Assembly (NCBI GenBank): GCA_023213315.1
Contig: JAKCPI010005067.1
Span: forward strand, 1-64,000
Direction: 5' to 3'
Source of the DNA: Euborellia annulipes
Taxonomy: Eukaryota > Arthropoda > Insecta > Dermaptera > Anisolabididae
DNA length: 64,000 nucleotides
Shown: one piece after another, positions 1 to 11,980 of the stretch
Position numbering within the stretch: the first letter of the stretch is position 1
How the letters are laid out: every line of letters begins with the position of its first letter
Position numbers and translations under genes: made by a program
The notes under the pieces: model-generated
The model's database searches: none
What the model was told of the DNA's origin: nothing
Seen by the model: only the letters and a program-made list of their open reading frames with translations

Positions 1-967
1 TTATCGAATAAAAAACATGATCGTAAACGACGTGAATTTTTATTTATTTGAAGACCTATGGTGTATTAAAGTTTATTAAATAATTTTTCAAATTCTAGTC
101 GAGTTGCTAGTTTTTTTTTTATCTTTAGGAGCCGGTTTCTTCATCTCTGATCATTTTGCTCTCTATTGGATAAGCGACTTGTAATGAAGAAAGTCATTTC
201 AGTAATAAATATATGTCAGAAGTATAAATATTTGTTTTATTTTCCTTTTCATTCTATCTCTTTTAATAATCAAATTTTATAATAAGATTTGGTACTAAAG
301 GATGTTTTTCCTCATTACAAGGTTAAGTTACTTATCAAAGAGCTATTTGACGATAGACGAAGAAAACCGATCCTGCTGAATGAAATTTATAAACAAAGTT
401 TAATTTTGATTTTGCCGCGAATTGAATATAACGAGTAGAACCTTTGCAAAAAATAATCCCCTGCTGATATTTTTAACCAAAAATCTGAAAGGTTTAAGTT
501 AAAAAAATTTTTTTTGAATGTAATGGATGAGTTGAAAACCTCATAAATTACTAAAAATAGAAAAAAAGGATAATATAAATTAAATTATATCGACATTTTA
601 CACAAATTAAAAATCTTTTTTTTTTTTGTTTTTAGTGAATGACAGAAGAAAGTTTGGGAATTTGATGTATTCAATTGATCAGAATTAGAAATTATTAATG
701 GATCAATAGAAGGTAAGACATTAATTTGATATCTAAAAAGTTTTATATTAAATCTCTTTATATTCTTAGGTCAAATTTCAGACTGATTCCCTGTGAAGTA
801 GTTTTTTTGAGATTAACCTATGGTGAAAGGAAGGGTCTAAATGGCCTCAGATAGCAAAAAAAGACCTCAAAAAATTCTTTGGTGGTCTAAATGGATGCAT
901 AACACAGATGACGATCACATTAATGAGTAGAAAACGCAATTTATAGCTGTGATGTTATACCGGTATT
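1..967. other. AT-rich stretch, nothing recognised
   Basis: Homopolymer runs and short AT words. No ORF, splice pair or repeat partner was seen. Confidence 0.5.
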
Positions 968-1320
968 CATAAGAGGGTAGAGACATGAGAGATGCAGCTA
1001 GTTTTTTCTTTCTTTATTTATTTAATTCACACAACTAACATTTAGGTTCTGTATTTGAACCATTTTCAGAGCTGGAGTCATTATGAAAGTGTCACAGTGG
1101 ATTATGCTTAGTTGAACCATAAAAATGTACTTGGTCATCACATACTGTGTATATATTTATAAGGGTTTGGTTCAACAATGTATAAAATCCACTGTGACAC
1201 TCATAATGACTCCAGCTCTGAAGATGATTCAAATACAGAACCAAAATGTTAGTTGTTTTAATTAAATAAATAAAGAAAGAAAAAATTCTAGCTGCATCTC
1301 TAATATCTCTACCCTCTTAT
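968..1320. repeat. Fold-back element, arms about 130 bases
   Basis: AAGAGGGTAGAGACATGAGA at the left matches TCTCTACCCTCTTA at the right. The inner arms CAGAGCTGGAGTCATTATGA and CACTGTGACACTCATAATGA are also inverted. Central spacer near 1110-1180. Confidence 0.8.
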
Positions 1321-1534
1321 TAAATTAATTACTATCTAATTGCCAAACATGATTCCAAATGCAACCAAAACGCCAGGTTAGTACCAAAACATGTTACTCA
1401 GTAGTATTACATTAATATAAGAGTTTGATAATATTTTTACTTATTACATTCATAAAATATGTTGTTGAGACAACTAATAAAAAATAAATATGCATTAACT
1501 CACTTGTAATTTAGTATGAATAATTGCAGGTAAA

Positions 1535-4500
1535 ATGGCGGATGCTAACGCCTTTCTTGGCGCACTTTGTTGGCAAGCGAAATCAAACTGTGCCCTTGCT
1601 CTGAAGCCGATCACCTCAAACATCCAAAGAATACTATTTTCTAATTTCCCTCCAGGTAATTTCAATATTAAAGATATACATTATTATGAAATTGTCTATC
1701 TTTTATTTTAATGTTTTAATTATATTTAATAATAAATATTATTTTAAAATCTTATTTCAATAAAATAAAAATTTTCCCATTCAAAAATAATTTGGCCCTT
1801 CAAAAAATTCTGCTTCCAATAAAAAAATTTATATTGAAAAATCTAGTCAATATTCATGTTTTTATAAATTATTTCTAAATAATCTATAAATATTAAATAA
1901 TCTATGAAAAAATTTGAATTTTTGTTTTCAAAGAATATAATGAAAGTGATTTTGTTTTGAAATGATTTCTGAAATAACCCGCTCCATCCGAAATGAGAGA
2001 CATTTTGATTGATTGGCAATACTTTGAAAACAAGTTCTCCGCAAGTTATTAAAAAATTATAGTTAGGCTAGAAACACACGGTCGATTTTCAATCGAATTA
2101 TCCATTTAGTTGGATTGGTTTAAAATCGTGATGCATTATCAATTTATACTCAACTCAACTGTTTAGTTGTGTTATATTCATACACGGACGGCATCGACAT
2201 CGACTCAACTTTTGAATTCCTTTTGTATTTGGACATTCACCGCTAAACATGTTAAATAGGAATGAATTTTTATAAATCAAAAGCCATACTGGGTCCAACC
2301 AATAGCCTATACTTTTACAACATCCCGAAGTTTATTTTAATTACTGGTAAGTGAGAATGAGAATCGAGTGTAAATAATAATCTAATATTATTCCTGAATT
2401 TATACTCTATTTTATTTATTTATAATTTTTAAATTGAAATTTTGCAATTTATAATTTTGTTTTTTTATTGGTCAACCAAACTGACGATCATATGGATCAA
2501 ATAGGCAGCAATGACATTATAGGAGTTGAGAGAAAGTTGGTCGATTTTTTTGTCAAAATTGCATACCGATCGCATATAGAATTTTTATTCATTTCTTATG
2601 TTTATGATTTTCGTACTCATTTATCTAAGCTCGTATGGTTATGTTTTTATAATTTAATGAACAAATTTTTTTTTTTTTAAGTTTTAATTTTTGGCATTTT
2701 TTAGGTTTTGATCAACTACATACGATATAAGAAGGCTAAAACTAGTGGCCAATTAATAATAATAAAAAAAAACTATCTATAACCAAGACTTAGTAAAACC
2801 AGCCACTAAATCAGGGAGAAAGACTCAGCAGGTGATAAGATATAACATCAGAACAGGATATAGTAAGTATTAATATATTAGGTAATAAAATTATTTTGCA
2901 TTTGATATGTGGATTCATCAAGTGAAAAAAGGCACACGATTTTGGAGAGGAAAAGATTTTATAAAGTTCGCCATAAATATGGGATCTTTTGAGATTTAAT
3001 TTATTTTTAAACACTTTGTTCAAGCTTGTTAAATTATGAATTAGGCCTAGTTAAAATTATACTTTTGCTGAACTGAAATTTGGAACATAGTTGACAGACG
3101 TTTTATCCTTTCGATAATATCAGCAGAGGGCTGTCTTCTCCCTAGTTTCAAGCTCCGGAATCATTGTTTTAAAATTGATGCCCTGATGCTCCGACTACAA
3201 CTCTACAAGTATTTTTGTATTGCCTCTACCATGAAACATTGGCCCACATCAGGGGCTTACCGAGACAGTTAGGGGTCTGGGGGATCTCTAGATGCGGGGG
3301 CCTTATATTTATTTTGTACAGTGAGGGACAATATTAAGTCCCACCCATGCGTTTTCTACTTGTGATTATTTCATTGTTTTTATAAAAGAAAATGAAAATC
3401 TTTATTGGAAATTTTCTAGGTTCGAACCATGAAAGTTCCCATTAAAAAATATATAATATTTTTTTTAAAAACAATGAAATAATCACAAGTAGAAAACGCA
3501 TGGGTGGGACTTAATTTTGGCGCTCACTGTACACAGCGGCGTAACTAGCCTTTAAGGGCGGAGGGGGCGAAGCTCAACAAGGGCGTCGTTTTTTAAGTTG
3601 TAATATAATTTAAAAGAAAACTATCCCTGTTTTTGGACAATCTATGGAAAGAATATGATAAAATCACCTTCCCTGGGCTATTTTTTAGAAGCCTTAGGGC
3701 GCCTATGTCGGTATAGAGGGGAGCCAAAGGCTTGATGCGCCTGGGGCGGAGCGCCCCCTTCGCCCCCACCTAGTTACGCCACTGACTACATATCAGTCAG
3801 GGGTGTGTTTAGATTTTTTTTTCCGTTTTCATTTGACCCCCGAGGCGGGCCAATTCTTTGTTATTTAGAAAAATAAAATAAAGTATTTTGAAATTTGGGG
3901 CTCTATGTTGTCGAGGAATCTGTGTTAATTTTATATTATTTAGAAAAATAAAATACAGGCAAAATAAAAAAATAAAAATATTTGGGGGCCTATGCCGGGT
4001 CGGGATTTGGGGCGGATCGCCCTCATCGCTACGCCTCCACATGTTTTTAGGGAGAGATGATTAATACTGAATAAAAATTTATAAATTATGGGTGGGAGCA
4101 TGAGTTGGTGGAATTTTTAATTTTTTGTTCCGGCCTGACTCGTGCTCCACTGAATTTGATCAGCTGAGCTCTGACTCCATCTCCTCAGACCAGGATATTA
4201 TTAAAAAAAAATTTATCTAATTCATCCATTACAGCGCATTTTAAAATAAAAGTAGGTCTCTGTCTCTTATTTGCTGTTTAAGTTTTGATTGATTCATTTC
4301 CATTTTTTATTAAGTTTAAAAAAATATAATGAAAATGAAATTGAATCTTAATAAAAATTATAATAATAAAGTATTTTTGGATAGGTACCGTAATATGAAA
4401 TAGATTTATTCTTTTTAAACCATCCATTACCATGATGATATTGAAATTGGATAAGATATGGTCAAAGGAATTTAAAGAATTCTCTGAATATGTTGAAAGG

Positions 4501-7500
4501 GGGAACTAGACGGATTAAAGGTAAATAATCCCAGAATAGTTTCTAAGCCTAAAAAAAAAACAATAAATTTTAAATGTCAAATTGAATCAATTTAAAAGTT
4601 TTTACTTTTCTGATAAAAAGAATTTTTTAAATTTCTTTCCTCTCCTTTTAATCTAAATATTTTTAAAATGGAAATATTTAAGGTTAAAAATAGAAATTAA
4701 TCTAACAAGGTTGTCTAGTAGTACTAATTAATGACTTTCTACCAAATGTACTGTACGTTTTGTCCGCAAAGCAAAATGTATCAGATTTATCTTAAAACCC
4801 AAAACTTAGCGTTCGGCTAACATCAATATTTTTAATTCACATATCATTATGAAACGTGACTAACTTTTCCAGTATTCCTATATTAATCTTTTCATTCACA
4901 CCATTTCGCTCGTTGTTTTTAAATGTTTGTACAGTTAATTGAAAGATATTAAAAATTTTGTAGAACATTTAAATTGAATACTGTTATATAAAGTAATATC
5001 CTATTTAAAACTTGAGAGCGTTTACAGACAAGTCTCATAAAGATCACATCATATGCAAAATTAGTTACACATAAAATTATTATTTGAGCAATAAAAATTT
5101 TAATCTATTAATAGTGTATGAAATATTAAAAAATATTATATTACTAACATTCATGGTCTTCCATATCATTAAAATTAAGAACTAATTTCCAGCCTTTTTT
5201 TTCTTTTTACTAATTTAATATAAATAGAGTAGGCATGTTTTAAGGTCGACTAAAATTTATTCAAAATAATGTTTTTTTTTTTTTTTTTTGGCTTAAAGTA
5301 GAAGGAGGTTTCATAAGAAATTCACATCTTGCAAAAACAACTACTTCATAAATTATAAGTAAACACACGTATACACATTTAAATAGTTAAAGAAATAAAT
5401 TAAAGGCAATAACAACAACACGAGCTTTCATTTGCATGTTAGAAGTAAAAATTATAACTTAAATGTACGAAATTACAAAAAAAAAATTTACTTAATTCAC
5501 TACTAAAATACTTGGGTCATAAGTAAAAGTTACAAACAAAAAAATGTGAATTTTTTAATGAGGTCATTCAAATTTTGTTCATCGCATGTGAAAAATTCAT
5601 TTTATTATTTTCCAGGAGCGCATTAGAAGAAATTATAAACAACCGGTGACAAATTTGGGTTTCGAAAAGGAGGTGATTAAAGAAAAAAAAAATATATATA
5701 TAACACGATGAAAGTGAATGAGGAATTGAGTCGTCGCTTAAATGCTCGCACCTATAATTTGAGAGATGATTATTCGACACAATTATCTTAATGGAAATGC
5801 TAATCAACATATACAGTATCTATAAATATGTCGAAGTAAAATATACAAATGGATGCTAATAAAAAATGGTAATTTTTAAATAATCTTCAAAACATTTTTA
5901 CTTTCTCTTACCTATGTATATATGTAATATATATATAGAGAGAAAGTATTGGATTCATGTCAAAAATTCGATGTCGAGATTTTGATGGATCTTCACGTTT
6001 TGAGGTCCCCTGAATCCAAAAAAGTGGTTTTCGCGACATGGTCTGTCTGTGTGTGGGTGGGTGTGTGTGTGTGTGTTCAATTTTAAGCATGAAGGAATTG
6101 AGCTATGAGGTTGAAATTTTATATTTAAGTTAAACACCCCCGGGACCGGAAAAATAAGCTTTTAATCAAAATCGGCCAAAGAGTACTAGTACTTTACTGA
6201 TGTACTTTTTCAGTTTTTTCGATTTTCTCAAAATTTGCTCCAACGATTTTTTTTAAAATTCAAAAATCAATTATTTTTTAGATGCTCTTTAAAATGTATA
6301 TTCTCATTTTGCGATTGAAATCTTCTGAAGACCACTTTACTCTTGTACTCCATAGAAAAGATAGGAGAAATGGTTGCCATGGTAACAAAATATAAATATT
6401 TTGCCATACTTATAAATTTTACATCTTGAATTCAATTGTACCCTACTGTCGGAAACTAAATACATTTAGACACAAAAAATCTGGTGTGACAAGCACAGTG
6501 CACAACTTTCGATTACCGAAGGTAAGAGAAAGTTGTGTGCTGTGCGCCAGTCACACCAGATTTTTTTATTTTGTTTTTAAATATATGTGACCGTCCACAT
6601 GAAAAAGTACCAAATCTTCAACGTGGTCAAAATTGAGTTTTTATGCTTTCTGTACAGAACACATCCTGCTGAGCAAGCCCGTTTTGTAGTTAGTGTTTTT
6701 AGTATTGTGATGGTTTGAAATAGTCTCTTTCAAATAAAATTGTTGGTTTGGGTACGAATTGTGAACCACAACTATTTGCATACACTAATTACCCCCTACC
6801 ACCATTAATTATACCATTTACCCTTCCTCCCTCCCAGAAAAAAAATTAAATATTTTTTAAGATAGCAAGTTTGTGAGATATGTTTGTGCTTAAGATTGGG
6901 CAAAATTGCACCCCCTGGAGTCGAACCAGAATAAATCCTCCACGCTTTCGCGGCGGGTGTTGGTTCAACTGCAGGGGGTGCAATTTTGCCCAATCTTAGA
7001 CACATACATATCTCGCAAACTTGCTATCTTAAACGATATATTGACTGGCTGAATAATCTATTTGAGCATTGATTGAGAAAATTCCATCCTTTTCAAACAA
7101 GGCTCTACCTAGTTAATTAAATATTTTTTGCCAATTACCTTATGTAATAGTCAGGTTTTTTTTTCAGCAGAATTTTAGAAGTTTTTATAGTTTAAGTTCT
7201 GCAAGCAAAACTATTTTTAAACCAATCTGAAGATTTGGTCCCTTTTCTCTTATCTCATCTTTGTCTTGTTTTTTGATATAAAATACATCGATTCTGATGA
7301 ATCAAATATTTCATCATATAAGATGAAGAACTAAATAATCGGAACCAGTAATAAAAAAAATCTGGTGTGACTGTCGCACAGCACACCTTACCTTCGGTAA
7401 TCGAAAGTTGTGTTCTGTGCTTGTCACACCAGATTTTTTGTGTCGACATATAGATATAATTCCTCCACATATTGAGAAATCAAGAGAAAAAGGATAGGAT

Positions 7501-8599
7501 AATGATTCTTACTCAAAAATTGGAAATATCAACTTCAAAATTGAAATTATCAAGGTTTATTTTTTGTTATTAAGAAAACAATTGCCAAAACAAAATCTCC
7601 GTGTATCCTGTTTTTGATTAGCTTTATAATAATCTAATTAAAGGAAATAAACAATTTCAAAAAATAAATAAATAGACACATATTCAATGATCATTTTTTA
7701 TTGTTAATTTTTCAGCTATTAAGGGCAAATACAGGAACCAATCTTTAGATATTTAATCATTAATAAGTGCTTAGGATTTGGCCAAAAGGCTTTTGGTTCT
7801 TCACCGAATGTCTAAATTAGCCAGAGCCGTTCCAAACCTTTTGGCGCCCAGTGCAAAAAAAAAAATTGAGCGCCTCCTCCCCCCTCTCTTCTTACCTAAC
7901 CCGCCCTCAATCATTGTTATATTTGAAGGCACAAAATGCACTCAATCAGTTTTTCCATTAAAATATAGAGAAATAAATCAAAATGTTATGTAAATACACT
8001 AATACATTTGGCAACTGATAATTACTTAACTAGCCGGTTTATTGAAAATTAAACTATAAACCAAATAAAAGTATTATTGTTCTAGTATGTAGTATTATTT
8101 GGTTTTTTCTATTTTATCACTATGCATATTGAAAGTGTTTTTTTAAATATACTTTTTTTCTCCTCCGTGCCGCCCTCTGATTTTGCCGCCTCGTGCAAGT
8201 GCACGTTCTGTCCCCTCGCACGGAACGACCCTGCATTTAGCAATGGCACGATATACCACTGTTTTAGTTCATAATATTTTATTTTACAACTTTACGAGAT
8301 GACAAATACATACTGGACTTTGAGCTCTCTAAGATTATATCATTTTAAATAAATTAAATCTCATTTAATAGAAAATGTATGGTTATTATTTATTATATTT
8401 TCATAAAATATTCATTTATCTTAATAATAAATAATGTTGATTACATAGACAAAAATTTAGCTTTTTTTTATTTATCTTATTTTAAACGGGAAATTTAAAT
8501 GACCCCAATGAATTTTTTTTTTTGTTTTTCAAATTAATTGTTTTAGGTTTGGTTTATGATCATCTTAAAGAAGAGGAAAGGAAGAAAGAAAGAGAGTGA
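1535..8599 (+). CDS. Possible two-exon small protein, 57 residues, unknown function
   Basis: Not recognised. Exon 1535-1655 starts at AAAATGGCGG and encodes MADANAFLGALCWQAKSNCA and a further 20 residues ending FSNFPP, with donor CCAG|GTAATT in phase 1. Acceptor TTGTTTTAG at 8546 joins in frame to GLVYDHLKEEERKKERE and a stop at 8597-8599. The product would be short, Cys-containing at the front and highly charged at the end, with no clear membrane segment or signal peptide. Balanced base composition against AT-rich flanks and matching phases support it. The sequence just before the ATG (AATTGCAG) could be a weak 3' splice site, so there may be an upstream exon. The intron holds fold-backs and MITEs. 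It could also be a noncoding transcript whose frames fit by chance. Confidence 0.4.
1656..3318. other. AT-rich, probable intron of the small gene
   Basis: Lies between the two exons of the candidate small protein. No element was recognised apart from AT-rich low-complexity DNA. Confidence 0.4.
3319..3529. mobile_element. Tc1/mariner-like MITE, family A
   Basis: Ends CAGTGAGGGACAATATTAAG, flanked by TA, with long inverted arms (GTTTTCTACTTGTGATTATT). Other copies in this window are at 9539, 29671, 32660, 45240 and 55768. Confidence 0.85.
3534..3784. mobile_element. hAT-type MITE, CAGCGGCGTAACTAG ends
   Basis: Inverted ends CAGCGGCGTAACTAG and CAGTGGCGTAACTAG. Target repeats are weak (5 of 8). 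It abuts the right end of a Tc1-like MITE. Confidence 0.65.
3785..5892. other. AT-rich, nothing recognised
   Basis: Small ORFs here have no coding character. A short diverged repeat with GTTATTTAGAAAAATAAAAT occurs twice near 3860 and 3940. Confidence 0.45.
5893..6567. repeat. TTTACTTTCTC element with terminal 90-base hairpin
   Basis: Starts TTTACTTTCTCTTACC, then a TATA run and AGAGAAAGTATTGGATTC, then ATTTTGATGGATCTTCACG and GTCTGTCTGTG. Ends at a hairpin with CTGGTGTGACAAGCACAG (6475-6567). Related copies are at 21893, 25026, 40578, 47868, 49980 and 58032. Confidence 0.75.
6857..7032. repeat. Palindromic MITE bounded by TTAA
   Basis: TTAA then GATAGCAAGTTTGTGAGATA, inverted at the right to ATATCTCGCAAACTTGCTATC and TTAA. 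The inner arms GGGCAAAATTGCACCCCC are perfect. The TTAA borders suggest, but do not prove, a piggyBac-type MITE. Confidence 0.7.
7353..7439. repeat. Solo CTGGTGTGAC hairpin
   Basis: An 87-base hairpin with arms AAAATCTGGTGTGAC and GTCACACCAGATTTT, without the rest of the TTTACTTTCTC element. Confidence 0.8.
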
Positions 8600-8995
8600 G
8601 AGAGTGACTAAGGCGGGGTTCGTATCTAGGAAAAAGAATGGTTGTTTCTCGTAACCCTAACCAGGACACTGCCGGTGACTTCTTAACCTTGAGGAATCCA
8701 GTGAATGAACAAGACCTCCTCGATAGCGACGGCGTTGACGTCTTGAATAAAACTCAATGTGTAGTAAACGAGCCTGGCAGTTGGATTGACCTGAGCGAGT
8801 GAATGTGGCTCTCTGTGTGTCTGTCTCAAACTCCAGTCAACAGCCGCTGGTAGATAACAACAAGTGCGAGTGCCGAAACGTAACTAACTAACCGGGTGCC
8901 GGTCCAAGAGAATGTTGTCACCACACCTATGCCATTGGATCTGACTTCGTAGATCACACACTTGCTAAGGTGAATAAATTATTTATTTACTGTTA
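8600..8995 (+). other. GC-balanced exon-like island, probable 3'UTR with a second ORF
   Basis: Unlike the AT-rich surroundings this stretch has near-even base use and no repeat I can pair elsewhere in the window. It follows the stop of the small two-exon protein and ends at AATAAA (8973-8978). Inside, ATG at 8638 opens 54 codons beginning MVVSRNPNQDTAGDFLTLRN and ending PGSWIDLSE before TGA at 8800-8802. An AAG|GTGAAT donor-like site at 8969-8970 leaves open that this is an internal exon spliced to the lipase 5'UTR acceptor at 11852. Confidence 0.45.
8973..8978 (+). promoter_or_regulatory. AATAAA poly(A) signal candidate
   Basis: Canonical hexamer at the end of the exon-like island, just before the sequence returns to AT-rich DNA. 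It suits transcript end formation for the small upstream gene. Confidence 0.4.
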
Positions 8996-9247
8996 GTGCT
9001 GCTAAAACAAATATTCATCTCATTGTTTTTATTTGATTCATTACATCAAACTCCTTTTGACGCGCATCTTTTGTAACACACCATTCAATAATAAAAAAAA
9101 AAATGTTTTTAAATTAAATAATAATAATAAATAATCCCCCTCGGACTGTCTTAGTTTGAATATAATTCCCTCTTTTATTTAATGGGAATAGAATCTTAAA
9201 CTTTTTCTTTCTTGAAAATTTGACTCTCTGAACCGAAATCTTATCTT

Positions 9248-9527
9248 TAGGGGTGTTCGCTTATGGAAAAAAATAATCGATTATTCCCAGATTAATCGTT
9301 TATGGTAAATAATCGATTATTTTCCCATAATCGATTAAATTAATTTAATTAGAACTTTTTTTTAGTAAATTTTCCCTACTCGACTCAAATCAGGCCATTT
9401 TTTTCTACTAAATTCATTTCAATCTACCCTTTTTTTTGAAAACTTTGCCAGCTTTTTTATAGGGAAAAATAATCGGGTTTTTTCATAATCGGTTATGGGA
9501 AATAATCGATTATTTTGCACAATCCTA
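9248..9527. mobile_element. hAT-type MITE, perfect 8-bp duplication
   Basis: Ends TAGGGGTGTTCGC and (reverse complement) TAGGATTGTGCAAAA, flanked by CTTATCTT at 9240-9247 and 9528-9535. The interior repeats AATAATCGATTATT several times. A Tc1-like MITE begins 11 bases further on. Confidence 0.85.
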
Positions 9528-9538
9528 CTTATCTTGTA

Positions 9539-9683
9539 CAGTGAGGGGCAATATTAAAGTAGCGCCAAGTGATTATTTCTTTGTTTTTTTATGAAAAATC
9601 TTTAATGGAAACTTTTGTTCATCTTCTTTAAAAAAACAATAAAATTATCACATGAGAAAACGCTTTAATATTGGCCCTTTGTG
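9539..9683. mobile_element. Tc1/mariner-like MITE, family A, degraded
   Basis: Left end CAGTGAGGGGCAATATTAAA after TA. The right end is decayed (GGCCCTTTGTG). Confidence 0.7.
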
Positions 9684-10195
9684 AATCATTTAAAAGTTAT
9701 AGAATATTAAACTGAAAGTAAACCAATGAGTGAAAGTCTCTATTTTACTGAAATTATTTCCCCCAATGCTTGCTCATCATTTAAGTCCCTACTGAAATCA
9801 AAATAAAATTTATTCAGATGTAAAAAAAAGCTTGCAGTCCTTTAAAGCCTGATTTAAAATGATGAGAACAGTTATTTTTTTTTTAAACACGTGTGTTGAA
9901 GAATCTGAAAATTTAGACCGGTTCATAATCTCTCACTTCAGCAGTATAGGCGATGTTCGGGATTTGTTAATTTATTTATAAAAAGAAAATACGTATTATT
10001 AGAGAAAAATAAAATTAATTATTTAATCGCTTTTGTGACCGAGATATTAATGATAATAATTATAGCTTATTAATAAAGTCAATTCGATGATGACATAATT
10101 TGAATTATATATCTATAATAAACTATCATATAATCAGTTGCAGAAATTAATTCTAAATTTTATATCACCTGTGCCTAATAAGAACAAGTCAGAAT

Positions 10196-10890
10196 TTATT
10201 CTCTGGTAATAGTCGGAGAGCTGGCGACGAAAATGGGCAAGAGTTTTCTGAAGGTTAATATTTTCAAAATAGGTTGCATTTTAGTGATGGAAAGATACTC
10301 TTGAGTCAGCACTTCCAGTTCCGGGGTCTTTGGCGGGAATAAGCCGGTAAAGTTGCGGGAAGATGGTTTTCCGCAAAAATCTCGAAAACTATGCGGTTTT
10401 CCGCAAAAATTCATCTATACAAAAATAATCGAAATTAAATTACAATCAAAAATGGTCTACTACATAATCAGAAGTGAACGGTTAGGGAGATTTATAAGGG
10501 TAAAATTTATAATTCATATGAAAGGAGACACTGACCGTGAGATAGAGAAATATTTATATCTTGTTACCATGACAACCATTATATGAATTACAAATTTTAC
10601 CCCTCTCTATCTCACGAACTGTTCACTTTAGCGTGATTATGTACTAGACCATTTTTGTTTGTAATTTAATTTAGATTATTTTTGTATATATGAATTTTTG
10701 CGGAAAACCGCGAGATATTTGCGAAAAACCATCTTCCCGCAACTTTACCGGCTTATTTCCACCAAAGGCCCCGGCACTGGAAGTGCTGACTCTACACTGT
10801 ATAGTATCTTTCCATCACTAAAATGCAACCTATTCTGAAAATATTAGCCTTCAGAAAACTCTTGCCCATTTTCGTCGCCAGGCTCTTGGA
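10196..10890. repeat. Palindrome, arms about 330 bases
   Basis: Left CTGGCGACGAAAATGGGCAA matches right TTGCCCATTTTCGTCGCCAG. Inner blocks (GTTGCGGGAAGATGGTTTT) also pair, so long ORFs on either strand here are repeat artefacts. Confidence 0.85.
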
Positions 10891-10965
10891 TTATAGTCTT
10901 CAATTCTATTTACGATTGAATATCGAGCATAAAATTTTTTTCTCGTGATACGTCTCTCCCCTACT

Positions 10966-11249
10966 CATGGGCGTACCCTACGAGGGGCAGGGGGGCAGCT
11001 GCCCCCCCCTAGAAGCAACAAAAAAAAAAATTAAATGCTTATAAAGTGATGAAACGAAACAAAATTGGTGGTTGGCGACGGGGAATGATTCTTTTTGTTA
11101 GAACTCGAGGGTTTTTAGGCCTTTAATTCGAAGGCTTTACCCCTCTATATAAAAAATAGCTATGTCACAATCTGGACGACCATGATCTGCCCCCTGGACG
11201 ACCATGATCTGACCATGCCCCCCTAGATTTGATCCTGGGTACGCCCATG
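10966..11249. mobile_element. hAT-type MITE, CATGGGCGTACCC ends
   Basis: Inverted ends CATGGGCGTACCC, flanked by CCCCTACT and TCCCTACT (7 of 8). It has G- and C-tracts just inside the left end. A second, incomplete copy begins at 20318. Confidence 0.8.
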
Positions 11250-11869
11250 TCCCTACTCCTGAATTTTTATTGTAAAAATAGAAGATACTCCCCAAAAAAA
11301 TTTATTAATCGCTATCCATGTTTTAAAGTGAATATAAATTTTATTTTCAATATCAAAGAGTAAAAGTTTTACGAATATTTTATTTCATTACTTAGTCTAA
11401 TAAATATAAAAAATTAATCACTTATAGAAAAAACTTGATTATAAAACTAAACTCAGCCTATTCTTGAATATGTTTATATATTATGTTTTTTTTTTAGAGT
11501 CTGGCGCCCTTTTTATATTATATAATTAATAATGAATAAATTTTAAAATGGTTTTTTGATTGAATAAGTTGACTTAAAAAAGAAAAAAAAATCAGGTTAT
11601 TTTTACTTTCTATCGATATTATTCTAGAATGATCTATTTAATTCATATTCATTTATTATTACATATTATCTACCTATTTATTAATAATATTTCTTTTTAT
11701 ATCCTCACCGGAAATAACATGGTGACTAATTTTGACTTATGTATTAAATAAAATTGACCATGAAGAAGCATTTGCTTTATATCTATATGTTGATTATATT
11801 TTTTGTTTTGCTAGAACGGTTCACTAACAATTTTTTTTTTTTTTTTTTTTAGATAATTTGAAAATCGAA

Positions 11870-11980
11870 ATGACCCGGACATGGTTTTTTCTTTGTATGT
11901 TGATTTTATCAAAGTTTTTTAGTCAAGTATTCACTTCTGAATCATTGATTACATTAGAAAGTATTCACTTTTTAAAAACG
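11870..11980 (+). CDS. Lipase exon 1: start codon and signal peptide
   Basis: This exon gives 37 residues beginning MTRTWFFLCMLILSKFF, a typical hydrophobic signal peptide, and ends in phase 0 at donor GTCAGT. It joins in frame to exon 2. A long T-tract followed by AG at 11831-11852 just upstream looks like a 3' splice site, so a 5'UTR intron is likely. Confidence 0.8.

Noticed and set aside
10353..10586. ORFs on both strands around 10.2-10.6 kb
   Set aside because: Both come from the arms of one palindrome, so the opposing ORFs are mirror images with no protein signature.
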